Shown one piece after another: positions 35,718-43,906 of a stretch of 64,000 bases of DNA (within the stretch, counting starts at the first letter, position 1; each line of letters begins with the position of its first letter). The stretch is from Pseudomonas syringae. Lineage in GTDB: Bacteria; Pseudomonadota; Gammaproteobacteria; Pseudomonadales; Pseudomonadaceae. The stretch is from assembly GCF_001698815.1 (NCBI RefSeq), contig NZ_LGSI01000051.1, positions 62,001-126,000 on the forward strand. Direction: 5' to 3'. The notes below the pieces were generated by a model. It was not told where the DNA came from, made no database searches, and saw only the letters and a list, made by a program, of their open reading frames with translations. The translations under genes and the position numbers were made by a program.

Positions 35718-36407
35718 ATGTTCAAGATCAATCAGCTGGCGTGCGGTTATGGCCAGAGCCAGATTCTTCATGACCTGGACCTCAACGTCGAGAAGCAGGA
35801 AATCGTCGCAGTCATGGGCCGCAACGGCATGGGCAAAACCACGCTGTTCAAAAGCCTGATGGGCATCCTCCCACAATGGGGCGGGCAGATTCAGGTGGCG
35901 GGTGTGGAAGTTTCCGGCATGGAAACCCACTCGCGGGTTGAGCACGGCATGGCTTACGTCCCACAAGGCCGAATGATTTTTCCGGCCATGAGCGTGCTGG
36001 AAAACATTCAGACCGGCTTGCCCGCGTCGGCTCGCGGCATCGTTCCGGAAGACCTCTACGCGCTGTTCCCGGTGCTCTACGACATGCGCGGTCGGCGCGG
36101 CGGCAACTTGTCCGGCGGGCAACAGCAGCAACTGGCGATCGCCCGGGCGCTGGCGACCAATCCCAAAGTGCTGTTGCTGGACGAGCCCACCGAAGGCATC
36201 CAGCCGTCGATCATCAAGGACATCGCCCGCACCCTCAAAGAGATCCGCACCTTGCGCAACCTGACCATCGTGGTCTCCGAGCAAGTGCTGTCGTTCACCC
36301 TGGAAATCGCTGATCGCTTCCTGGTCATCGAGAAGGGCCGCTTCGTGATCGAAGAAACCCGCGCCAATGTCGATGAAGCGACGATCAGCCGGTATTTGTC
36401 GGTGTGA
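35718..36407 (+). CDS. urtE: Urea/amide ABC transporter ATP-binding protein UrtE
   Basis: The start at 35718 (MFKINQLACGYG) has AAGGAG upstream, 13 bases after urtD; the protein is 229 residues. It is a LivF-type ATPase with Walker A GRNGMGKTT, signature NLSGGQQQQLAIARAL and Walker B LLLDEPTEGIQPS. It is the last transport gene before formamidase, from which a REP doublet separates it. Confidence 0.93.
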   Translation: MFKINQLACGYGQSQILHDLDLNVEKQEIVAVMGRNGMGKTTLFKSLMGILPQWGGQIQVAGVEVSGMETHSRVEHGMAYVPQGRMIFPAMSVLENIQTGLPASARGIVPEDLYALFPVLYDMRGRRGGNLSGGQQQQLAIARALATNPKVLLLDEPTEGIQPSIIKDIARTLKEIRTLRNLTIVVSEQVLSFTLEIADRFLVIEKGRFVIEETRANVDEATISRYLSV

Positions 36408-36415
36408 CACTGATC

Positions 36416-36510
36416 TGTTGGAGCGAGGCTTGCCCGCGAAGAGGCCGGTACATCCGTCACCTCCACTTGCGTTTGGAACAGTGCTTTCGCGGGCAAGCCT
36501 CGCTCCAACA
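36416..36510. repeat. REP doublet (inverted pair)
   Basis: TGTTGGAGCGAGGCTTGCCC and its inverse frame about 45 bases between urtE and fmdA. Confidence 0.9.
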
Positions 36511-36540
36511 AAAAATATATTCACCCAATGGAGATACGCC

Positions 36541-37770
36541 ATGACCGAAACTCTGATCAAAGTCGACCTCAACCAGCCTGTCACCGAAAACGAAAACATC
36601 CACAACCGCTGGCATCCGGACATTCCCATGGCCGCGTGGGTCAAGCCGGGTGATGACTTCATCCTCGAGACCTACGACTGGACTGCCGGCGCGATCAAGA
36701 ACAACGACGACGCCAGCGACGTGCGCGACGTGGACCTGTCCACCGTGCATTACCTGTCCGGCCCGATTGGCGTGCATGGCGCCGAGCCCGGTGATTTGTT
36801 GGTGGTGGACCTGCTCGACATCGGCGCACGTGCCGATTCCCAATGGGGCTTCAACGGGTTTTTCTCGCGCAATAACGGCGGCGGCTTTCTGACCGATCAC
36901 TTTCCGTCGGCACAAAAAGCCATCTGGGATTTCAAGGGCATGATGACCAGCTCCCGGCACATTCCGGGTGTCGAGTTCGCCGGCCTGATTCACCCCGGTC
37001 TGATCGGTTGCCTGCCGGATCACAAAATGCTCGCCGAGTGGAACAAGCGCGAGCAGGAGCTGATCGACACCAATCCGACTCGCGTGCCGCCGTTGGCCAA
37101 TCCGCCCTCTGCTGCAACTGCGCACCTGGGCAAACTCAAAGGCCCGGCCCGTGATCTGGCGGCCGCGACTGGCGCGCGCACCGTGCCACCCCGCGAGCAT
37201 GGCGGCAACTGCGACATCAAGGATCTGTCCCGCGGCTCGAAGGTGTTCTTCCCGGTTTACGTGGACGGCGCGGGGCTGTCGGTGGGCGATTTGCACTTCA
37301 GCCAGGGCGACGGTGAAATCACCTTCTGCGGCGCCATCGAAATGGCTGGCTGGGTGCACATGCGCGTCGAGCTGATCAAGGGCGGCATGGAGAAATACGG
37401 CATCAAGAACCCGGTGTTCAAGCCCAGCCCGATCGTGCCCAACTACAACAAATACCTGATCTTCGAAGGCATCTCGGTGGACGAGGCCGGCAAGCAGCAT
37501 TACCTGGACGTCAACATCGCCTACCGCCAGGCGTGCCTGAACGCGATCAACTACCTGACCAAGTTCGGCTACTCCCCGGCACAGGGTTATGCGCTGCTGG
37601 GTTCTGCGCCGGTGCAAGGGCATATCAGCGGCATCGTCGATATCCCCAACGCCTGCGCGACCCTGTGGCTGCCGACGGAAATCTTCCAGTTCGACATCAA
37701 CCCCAACGCCAACGGCCCGACCAGGTTTATCGATGGGTTGGTGGATTTGCCGATTGCCTACGATTTGTAG
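36541..37770 (+). CDS. fmdA: Formamidase
   Basis: A 409-residue protein of the FmdA_AmdA acetamidase/formamidase family: HNRWHPDIP at the N-terminus, SGPIGVHGAEPGDLL, FPGVEFAGLIHPG-like IPGVEFAGLIHPGLIG, PPREHGGNCDIKDL and QGDGEITFCGAIE. It hydrolyses formamide to formate and ammonia in the cytosol. A good Shine-Dalgarno (GGAGA) fixes the start. It shares the island with a binding-protein transporter and the FmdB-like protein, as in the Methylophilus fmd locus. The whole set would supply nitrogen from amides. Confidence 0.94.
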   Translation: MTETLIKVDLNQPVTENENIHNRWHPDIPMAAWVKPGDDFILETYDWTAGAIKNNDDASDVRDVDLSTVHYLSGPIGVHGAEPGDLLVVDLLDIGARADSQWGFNGFFSRNNGGGFLTDHFPSAQKAIWDFKGMMTSSRHIPGVEFAGLIHPGLIGCLPDHKMLAEWNKREQELIDTNPTRVPPLANPPSAATAHLGKLKGPARDLAAATGARTVPPREHGGNCDIKDLSRGSKVFFPVYVDGAGLSVGDLHFSQGDGEITFCGAIEMAGWVHMRVELIKGGMEKYGIKNPVFKPSPIVPNYNKYLIFEGISVDEAGKQHYLDVNIAYRQACLNAINYLTKFGYSPAQGYALLGSAPVQGHISGIVDIPNACATLWLPTEIFQFDINPNANGPTRFIDGLVDLPIAYDL

Positions 37771-37777
37771 GTTCTAC

Positions 37778-37870
37778 TTGTTGGAGCGAGGCTTGCCCGC
37801 GAAGAACGATAACGCGGGATGCCTGATACACCGAGGCGACTGGTTCGCGGGCAAGCCTCGCTCTAACAAG
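37778..37870. repeat. REP doublet (inverted pair)
   Basis: CTTGTTGGAGCGAGGCTTGC continues as CCGCGAA, with its inverse ending CTCGCTCTAACAAG, between fmdA and the FmdB-like gene. One substitution (CTCTAAC for CTCCAAC) is compensated only in part. Confidence 0.9.
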
Positions 37871-37897
37871 ATTTCAACAACTTTCAGGGATTTGCCC

Positions 37898-38245
37898 ATG
37901 CCCATGTACGAATTCGATTGCCCCAGCTGTGGCGATTTCACGGCGCTCAAACCCATGGCCGAAAGCGGCATGCCTTGCGCCTGCCCGCAATGCGGCGAGT
38001 CGAGCATGCGGGTGATTCTGTCGGCGCCGGGTTTGAGTACGGTGTCAGGCAACAAGCGCCGCGCCCTCGAAACCAATGAGCGCAGCGCCAACGCCCCCAA
38101 AACCGTGGCCGAATACCAGGAAAGCAAGCGTCACCCCAGCGGTTGCTCCTGCTGTGCGCCGAGCAAAACCGTGCTGCCGACCAAGGCCAATCCCCATGCG
38201 CTGAAAGGCAAGATGGCAGGAAGGCCATGGATGATCAGTCATTGA
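37898..38245 (+). CDS. fmdB: FmdB-family zinc-ribbon protein
   Basis: A 115-residue protein whose N-terminal 45 residues form a zinc ribbon (YEFDCPSCGDF ... CACPQCGESSMRVI). The family is found beside formamidase genes and was proposed to act as a regulator, but its role is not proven. The C-terminal half is low-complexity and basic, with a second small Cys group (SGCSCCAPS). ATG at 37898 is used; 37904 is equally possible. Confidence 0.88.
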   Translation: MPMYEFDCPSCGDFTALKPMAESGMPCACPQCGESSMRVILSAPGLSTVSGNKRRALETNERSANAPKTVAEYQESKRHPSGCSCCAPSKTVLPTKANPHALKGKMAGRPWMISH

Positions 38246-38320
38246 AACCCGGATCACAGGATCAGGCCTGCCACCAGCACGTGCGGCAGGACTGCGTTAT
38301 ACAAGTTGCCGATCGGTTCG

Positions 38321-39778
38321 CTAGACCTTTGCCGCTTCGGTCGGCACCCGGCCATAGATATCGGTGAAACGCACGATGTCGTCTTCACCGAGGTATTCGC
38401 CGCTCTGCACCTCGATCATCACCAGATCGATGACCCCCGGATTGACCAGGCGATGGGTATGTCCTGGTTTTATGAAGGTGGATTCATTGGTGTCGAGCAT
38501 GAATTCGGCATCGTTATTGGTGACGCTGGCCATGCCGCTGACGACAATCCAGTGCTCGCTGCGATGGTGATGCATTTGCAATGAAAGCGATGCCTGGGGG
38601 CGGACCACGATGCGTTTGATCTTGAAGCGCTTGCCTTCCTCCAGCACGGTATAAGTGCCCCATGGCCGGGTGACCGTGCGATGCAGGCGATAGGCATCAT
38701 GGCCCTGGCGCTTGAGTTCCTGAGCGATGACTTTCACATCCTGGCTGCGCGTGCCATCGGCGATCAGCAAGGCGTCCGGCGTGTCGATGATGATCAGGTC
38801 ATCCAGGCCGATGCCACCTACCAGGCGATTCGGCGAGTCGATGTAACAGTTGGTCACGTCGTGCAGCACGGTCTGACCGTTGCACTGGTTGCCTAGCTCA
38901 TCGACCGGGGTCAGTTCGCGCAAGGCCTGCCAGGAGCCGATATCGCTCCAGCCCAACTGGCAAGGGATCACCGCGACCTTTTGCGAGCGTTCCATTAGCG
39001 CGTAGTCAATGGAGATATCCGGCGCCAGGGCAAAGGAATGGCTGTCCAGCTCCAGTTGCAGTTCGTGATTGCCTTGCTTGCTGGTGCTTTGCTCAAGGCA
39101 TTTCTCGACCGCCGCGAGGATCTGCGGCGCATGCTCCCGGAATTCGCTCAGCAGCGTATCGGCGCGCATGCAAAACATGCCGGCATTCCATAAATGCAGG
39201 CCACCGTCCAGATAGCTTTGCGCGGTCGCCGCGTCCGGTTTTTCAATAAAACGCGCGACCTGATAGCCGTGGTCGTTCAACGACTGACCTTTTTCGATGT
39301 AGCCGAAACCGGTTTCCGCCTTGTCCGGCAAGATCCCGAAGGTCACCAGCCAGCCCTGGTCAGCCAGGACTCGTGCCTGCTGGACCGCTGCGGAGAAGGC
39401 CGCGACGTCGGCAATCAGGTGGTCTGCCGGCAGAATCAGCAACTGGGCGTCTTCGCCATACAGGCGGGCCACGTGCAAGGCGGCGGCAGCCACTGCCGGT
39501 GCGGTATTGCGGCCAAATGGCTCAAGGATGAAATCCAGCGCGACCCGGGTTTTGTTCAGTTGCCGGTAGTCGTCAACCGTGCGGAAGTACACCTCCCGAT
39601 TGGTTACGGTGAGCAATCGATCAACGTCGGGCAGCCCTACGGCGCGCATGAAGGTTTTCTGCAGCAGGCTTTCGCCGTCGGGAAGCCGTATGAAAGGTTT
39701 GGGCATGGCTTCGCGGGAGACCGGCCACAACCGGGTGCCGGCGCCGCCGGCGATGATGCAAGGGATGAGGGTGCTCAT
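38321..39778 (-). CDS. Mannose-1-phosphate guanylyltransferase / mannose-6-phosphate isomerase (bifunctional)
   Basis: A 485-residue protein with both activities. The N-terminal nucleotidyltransferase carries IIAGGAGTRLWPVSRE and FIEKP, and the C-terminal type II isomerase cupin carries RPWGTYTVLEEG, LSLQMHHHRSEHWIVVSG and KPGHTHRLVNPG. The ATG at 39778 is preceded by GAGG. It makes GDP-mannose for exopolysaccharide or O-antigen (AlgA/PslB/ManC group). It stands alone here, without neighbouring polysaccharide genes, so which pathway it serves cannot be told. Confidence 0.93.
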   Translation of the reverse strand: MSTLIPCIIAGGAGTRLWPVSREAMPKPFIRLPDGESLLQKTFMRAVGLPDVDRLLTVTNREVYFRTVDDYRQLNKTRVALDFILEPFGRNTAPAVAAAALHVARLYGEDAQLLILPADHLIADVAAFSAAVQQARVLADQGWLVTFGILPDKAETGFGYIEKGQSLNDHGYQVARFIEKPDAATAQSYLDGGLHLWNAGMFCMRADTLLSEFREHAPQILAAVEKCLEQSTSKQGNHELQLELDSHSFALAPDISIDYALMERSQKVAVIPCQLGWSDIGSWQALRELTPVDELGNQCNGQTVLHDVTNCYIDSPNRLVGGIGLDDLIIIDTPDALLIADGTRSQDVKVIAQELKRQGHDAYRLHRTVTRPWGTYTVLEEGKRFKIKRIVVRPQASLSLQMHHHRSEHWIVVSGMASVTNNDAEFMLDTNESTFIKPGHTHRLVNPGVIDLVMIEVQSGEYLGEDDIVRFTDIYGRVPTEAAKV

Positions 39779-40070
39779 CAATTAGCCTCACGAGTGAAAA
39801 GCACTGCGGGGACAGTGCGTAAAGGTTGTAAGTGTCTAACCACGCAGCCCCTTTTTAGACGACATGACAAATCAGGTATTGAGCGGTCAATAAAACGTCA
39901 CTTGTCGCGAAAGATAAAAATATAGTCAGTATTTTGGCTTGTGCGCGATTTTCACGACCCCTTCTGTCGTTTTGCTGATATTTCTCGTTCGTTATCCATT
40001 CGAAACGCAGTGGGCTGCTATTTAGCTGAGTGAACCACCCCCAAGCGGATATTTTTGGGGAGTAAAGCTC

Positions 40071-40193
40071 ATGAAACGGGACGTGTCCGAAGAAATCAGC
40101 CGCCCGGGAGAAATTATTCTGCGATTGAAGGGTTTTTCTTCTTCCGCTGAGGTCAACATCTTGCGCAATGAATCAGAGGGGAGGGCGCGTTGA
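40071..40193 (+). CDS. 40-residue ORF coupled to the lipid kinase gene
   Basis: A short frame (MKRDVSEEISRPGEIILRLK...) begins 6 bases after GGGGAGTAAA, an excellent ribosome site, and its TGA overlaps the ATG of the next gene (TGATG). It is mostly charged, with no hydrophobic stretch and no known motif. It may be a small protein, or a leader peptide whose translation lets ribosomes reach the lipid kinase start. Real translation is likely; function is unknown. Confidence 0.5.
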   Translation: MKRDVSEEISRPGEIILRLKGFSSSAEVNILRNESEGRAR

Positions 40194-41104
40194 TGACAGG
40201 TCGAAAAGCGATGTTAATTCTGCACGGTAAGCAGGCACTCAATGAAGAAGTGCGCGCGGCCGTGATGGACAAGCGCAATGAAGGTTGGGAGTTGGACGTG
40301 CGTGTCACATGGGAGGGCGGCGATGCGCAACGTCTGGTAAAAGAAGCGCTGGCTGCAGGACACACGCAAATCATTGCGGGTGGCGGCGACGGTACGTTGC
40401 GGGACATCGCCGAAGCCCTGGCAGATACCGACGCAGAGCTGACCATCATGCCGCTGGGCACCGCCAATGATTTCGCACGAGCGGCGGGCGTCCCACTGGA
40501 ACCCAAGGCGGCCCTGGACTTGCTGGATGTGCCTGCGCGTCCGGTGGATCTCGGCGAAGTCGACGGCAAGGTATTTCTCAACATGGCAACCGGCGGTTTC
40601 GGTAGCCAAGTCACCGCCAACACCTCGGAAGACCTGAAAAAGGTCCTGGGTGGTGCCGCTTATCTGTTCACCGGGCTGACACGCTTCAGTGAGCTGAGCA
40701 CGGCCTACGGTGAATTGAATGGTCCGGATTTCCACTGGCGCGGCGACTTGCTGGCACTGGGCATCGGCAATGGCCGACAAGCCGGGGGTGGACATGTGCT
40801 GTGCCCAACTGCGCTGGCCGATGACGGTTTGCTCGATATCAGCATCTTGCCCGCACCCCAGGAACTGGTCGGTACCCTGAGAGGACTGCTGGAGGGCGGG
40901 TTGGGCATCGACAACATGTTCATTCGCGCGCGTCTGCCCTGGATCGAACTGAAGTCGGCCCAAGGGCTGGATATCAATCTGGACGGCGAGCCGTTGTCAG
41001 GCGAAAACCTGCGATTTTCGGCGCGTCCGGCAGCGCTGCATGTGCATCTGCCGGCCGATTCTGCGCTGTTCACGACGCCCCGGCACATAGCTCATGCGGA
41101 CTGA
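40193..41104 (+). CDS. yegS: YegS-like lipid kinase
   Basis: The ATG at 40193 overlaps the upstream small ORF; a TTG just before it is less likely. The 303-residue protein has the diacylglycerol/lipid kinase catalytic domain with the GGGDGT nucleotide-binding motif (IIAGGGDGTLRDIAEAL), MPLGTANDFAR, and the C-terminal half with DGLLDI and INLDGEPL. YegS phosphorylates phosphatidylglycerol-type lipids in vitro; the native substrate is uncertain. The gene's 3' end converges on and overlaps the Hpt-like gene by 13 bases. Confidence 0.9.
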   Translation: MTGRKAMLILHGKQALNEEVRAAVMDKRNEGWELDVRVTWEGGDAQRLVKEALAAGHTQIIAGGGDGTLRDIAEALADTDAELTIMPLGTANDFARAAGVPLEPKAALDLLDVPARPVDLGEVDGKVFLNMATGGFGSQVTANTSEDLKKVLGGAAYLFTGLTRFSELSTAYGELNGPDFHWRGDLLALGIGNGRQAGGGHVLCPTALADDGLLDISILPAPQELVGTLRGLLEGGLGIDNMFIRARLPWIELKSAQGLDINLDGEPLSGENLRFSARPAALHVHLPADSALFTTPRHIAHAD

Positions 41105-41616
41105 CCCTCTGGATCTTCCGGTGGGAGAGGACTTGTCGTCCAGGCGCCGCGTTGTCGCGCAGCAAACACCGGCACCCGTTGGAACGAGCATTTTCCTGCG
41201 TCCGTCACGCTTCCAGCAGGTCGGGTGGCAGAGGTGAGATTTGCCAGCAGCTCACGCTGTTCGCTGTCGTCGAGCAGTAACAGCCCGTCGCGGGGATCGA
41301 TCAGTTCGAGTTGCCAGGCGAGCAGGGCGAAACAGTCTTTCAACACTTGCAGCACGTTGTCCTGGAAATGCCTGTCGAGCATTGCGGCACTCAACACACT
41401 CAGCAATTGCCGGGAGAAGTCCGCAACGCCGGCAACCGCAGCGTTTTCTGCCGCGTCGCTGAGTTTGTGCAACGTGGCGATCAGGCAGTCAATGGCGTCT
41501 TGATCGTCGTTGATCAGTTCCAGGTGCGACAGGCATTCTTGCAAGCGGCTCAGAAGCGCCTGGGTTTCGCTGAGAAATTCGGGATATCTGTCTTGCCATT
41601 GAAGGCCGTTCAGCAT
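41092..41616 (-). CDS. Hpt-like helical protein upstream of cheV
   Basis: The start at 41616 (MLNGLQWQDRY) has GGAG 9 bases upstream; the protein is 174 residues. It is mainly helical, and residues about 55-80 (LIATLHKLSDAAENAAVAGVADFSRQL) resemble a phosphotransfer (Hpt) helix with His, although the HxxKG core is not intact. The C-terminal 45 residues are low-complexity. It is divergent from cheV, suggesting a link to chemotaxis signalling. I do not recognise a named family. Confidence 0.6.
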   Translation of the reverse strand: MLNGLQWQDRYPEFLSETQALLSRLQECLSHLELINDDQDAIDCLIATLHKLSDAAENAAVAGVADFSRQLLSVLSAAMLDRHFQDNVLQVLKDCFALLAWQLELIDPRDGLLLLDDSEQRELLANLTSATRPAGSVTDAGKCSFQRVPVFAARQRGAWTTSPLPPEDPEGQSA

Positions 41617-41834
41617 GCTTGATCTCCACATTCCATGGCCGGCGACTGGGGCTCGCGTTCGACGAGTGGCTGCCAGTTAATGTGGATTTCCAATGGAAGT
41701 CTGTAGGCCGATTCTGAAGTTCGCCAAAACCTGACCGGTCTCCCATTTGCCGTGCCCGACACTCTGAAAGAAAATTCCGACAAGCGATGGTGTTAATGTG
41801 ACATCAAGCTTGGGACGTGGCATTTTATTGCGAT

Positions 41835-41861
41835 TAAGGTCTCGCTCACATCAGCCGATAA
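41835..41861 (+). promoter_or_regulatory. FliA (sigma-28) promoter of cheV
   Basis: TAAG and GCCGATAA are separated by exactly 15 bases, against the consensus TAAA-N15-GCCGATAA. The -10 box ends 44 bases before the cheV ATG. Flagellar late-gene control of cheV is the natural reading. Confidence 0.8.
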
Positions 41862-41905
41862 CAGGTCTAGCGGACTCACTGTGACCCACGCTTCTGGAGC
41901 TATAC

Positions 41906-42835
41906 ATGGCTGGCATTCTCGACTCGGTAGATCAACGCACACAGCTGGTGGGCGAGAACCGCCTGGAAATTCTCATGTTTCGCCTGGCGGGTCGGCAGTT
42001 ATTCGCCATCAACGTGTTCAAGGTCCAGGAAGTGTTACAGCTGCCGAAGCTGACCCTGATGCCCCAGCGGCACGCGTTCGTCTGCGGTGTGGTCAATCTG
42101 CGCGGCCAGACATTGCCGGTGATCGACCTTTCCCAGGCAATCGGTATGCGCCCGTTGGTGCCGGGGCCAACCAGTACGATCATCGTTACCGAATACAACC
42201 GCTCGGTTCAGGCATTTCTGGTCGGTGGCGTGGACCGCATCGTCAACATGAACTGGGAGTCGATCCTGCCGCCACCGGCCAGCGCCGGGCGTCAGCACTA
42301 CCTGACCGCCATCAGCAAGGTCGATGACCAGCTGGTGGAAATCATCGACGTGGAAAAAGTCCTCGCTGAAATCGTGCCGTACAACGCCAAAGTCTCGCGC
42401 GAGAAGCTCGAAGATCCGATTCTCGAGCGTGCCCGTGGCCGGGAAATCCTGCTGGTCGACGACTCGAAAGTGGCGCTCAGCCAACTGCGTGACACCTTGT
42501 CCCAGCTCGGCGTGAAGCTGCACGTAGCCAGCGACGGCCTCAAGGCGCTGAACATGCTCAAGGGCTGGGCGGACAGCGGCGAAGTCATGACCGACAAACT
42601 GCTGATGATCTTTACCGATGCCGAAATGCCGGAAATGGACGGCTACCGTCTGACCACCGAAATCCGTAACGACCCACGCCTGCGCGAATTGTATGTCGTG
42701 CTGCACACCTCGCTGTCCGGCAGTTTCAACGAATCCATGGTGAAAAAGGTCGGCTGCGACAACTTCCTTTCCAAATTCCAGCCCGACAAACTGGTGGATG
42801 TGGTGCGTGAGCGCCTGATGATGATCCACGGCTGA
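41906..42835 (+). CDS. cheV: Chemotaxis coupling protein CheV
   Basis: A 309-residue protein: a CheW-like domain (residues about 18-165; FRLAGRQLFAINVFKVQEVL, GVVNLRGQTLPVIDLSQAIG) followed by a receiver domain (ILLVDDSKVALSQLR, FTDAEMPEMDGY with the phosphoacceptor Asp, and the terminal FLSKFQP Lys). It couples chemoreceptors to CheA and can be phosphorylated for adaptation. A FliA promoter lies upstream and a terminator directly downstream, so it is monocistronic. Confidence 0.95.
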   Translation: MAGILDSVDQRTQLVGENRLEILMFRLAGRQLFAINVFKVQEVLQLPKLTLMPQRHAFVCGVVNLRGQTLPVIDLSQAIGMRPLVPGPTSTIIVTEYNRSVQAFLVGGVDRIVNMNWESILPPPASAGRQHYLTAISKVDDQLVEIIDVEKVLAEIVPYNAKVSREKLEDPILERARGREILLVDDSKVALSQLRDTLSQLGVKLHVASDGLKALNMLKGWADSGEVMTDKLLMIFTDAEMPEMDGYRLTTEIRNDPRLRELYVVLHTSLSGSFNESMVKKVGCDNFLSKFQPDKLVDVVRERLMMIHG

Positions 42836-42842
42836 TGTTTGT

Positions 42843-42888
42843 GCCTGCCTGAATCCGGGTTGATACCCGCTCGGGCAGGTCGTTTTTG
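42843..42888 (+). terminator. Rho-independent terminator of cheV
   Basis: CCTGCC and GGCAGG enclose an inner CGGGT-TGAT-ACCCG stem, followed by TCGTTTTTGTC. It lies just after the cheV stop. Confidence 0.85.
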
Positions 42889-42969
42889 TCTGTCTGATTC
42901 CTGGCAGGTTCGTATAAGCTTGTTGCTCTCCGAGCCTTCGCTTATCACCTGCTACACAAGGATCAGGCC

Positions 42970-43779
42970 ATGTTGCATCTCAGTGCGCTGTATCAATTCC
43001 CCCTCAAATCCTGCAAGGCCCATGTGTTGCAGCAGGCGGCGTTTGACGAACTGGGGATGGTCGGCGATCGACGCTGGATGCTGGTGGAAGAAAGCAGCGG
43101 TCGTTTCCTGACCCAGCGCGCCTTGCCGCACATGTCGCAACTTTCAGTGCTTTGGAACAGCGATGGCGGCGTCACGCTGTCGGCGCCCGGTCATTCGCCC
43201 CTTGACGTGCCACTTCCCGAGAACAGCGAGCCCACATTGCGTGGCGTCACGCTCTGGCGCGATACCCTGCGCGTACCGGATGCCGGTGACGAAGCGGCGC
43301 GCTGGGTCAGCGACTTCATCGGCAAGCCGACGCGCATGGTTTATGTGCCCTCGGATCGTGCGCGCTGGTTGCCCAGTGGTTACGGCACTATCGATGACAA
43401 GGTCGGGTTCGCCGATGGATTCCCGTTGCTGTTGATCGGTCAGGCATCGCTGGATGACTTGTCCGCCAGAATCGGCCGCCCGCAAGAGATGCTGCGCTTT
43501 CGTCCGAACCTGGTGGTCGAAGGCGCTGAAGCCTTTGCCGAGGATGGCTGGAAACGTATTCGCATCGGCGACATCGAATTCCGCCTGCTCAAAGGCTGCT
43601 CGCGCTGCATCCTGACCACCATCGACCCGGCCACCGGCGAGCGCAACGCCGACCGCGAACCCCTGACCACCCTCAAGACTTATCGCGAACGCGAAGGGGA
43701 TGTGTGGTTTGGCCAGAACATGGTCAGTGATGGGCGCGGGGTGATCGAGGTGGGGATGCCAGTTGAAATTCTGGAGTGA
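42970..43779 (+). CDS. MOSC-domain protein
   Basis: A 269-residue protein with an N-terminal MOSC beta-barrel (LHLSALYQFPLKSCKA, GMVGDRRWMLVEE) and a C-terminal MOSC domain (RFRPNLVVEGAEAFAEDGWKRI) with the conserved Cys near LLKGCSRC. MOSC proteins of this YcbX/mARC type bind molybdenum cofactor and reduce N-hydroxylated compounds together with an electron donor. No donor domain is fused here, in contrast to E. coli YcbX. AAGGA precedes the ATG. Confidence 0.9.
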   Translation: MLHLSALYQFPLKSCKAHVLQQAAFDELGMVGDRRWMLVEESSGRFLTQRALPHMSQLSVLWNSDGGVTLSAPGHSPLDVPLPENSEPTLRGVTLWRDTLRVPDAGDEAARWVSDFIGKPTRMVYVPSDRARWLPSGYGTIDDKVGFADGFPLLLIGQASLDDLSARIGRPQEMLRFRPNLVVEGAEAFAEDGWKRIRIGDIEFRLLKGCSRCILTTIDPATGERNADREPLTTLKTYREREGDVWFGQNMVSDGRGVIEVGMPVEILE

Positions 43780-43793
43780 TTAAATAGCGGTCC

Positions 43794-43895
43794 GTAGGAG
43801 CGAGGCTTGCCCGCGAAGAGGAGCGACGCGGTGGGTCTGGCCTACCGCGCTGCCTGATTCGTGGGCAAGTCGGAACGCCGCCCGCTCGCTCCAAC
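43794..43895. repeat. REP doublet, second element altered
   Basis: The first element is canonical (GTAGGAGCGAGGCTTGCCCG). The second reads GTGGGCAAGTCGGAACGCCG followed by CCCGCTCGCTCCAAC, so about 13 bases are inserted between the two conserved arms. Confidence 0.8.
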
Positions 43896-43906
43896 AAATT
43901 CAGCAC

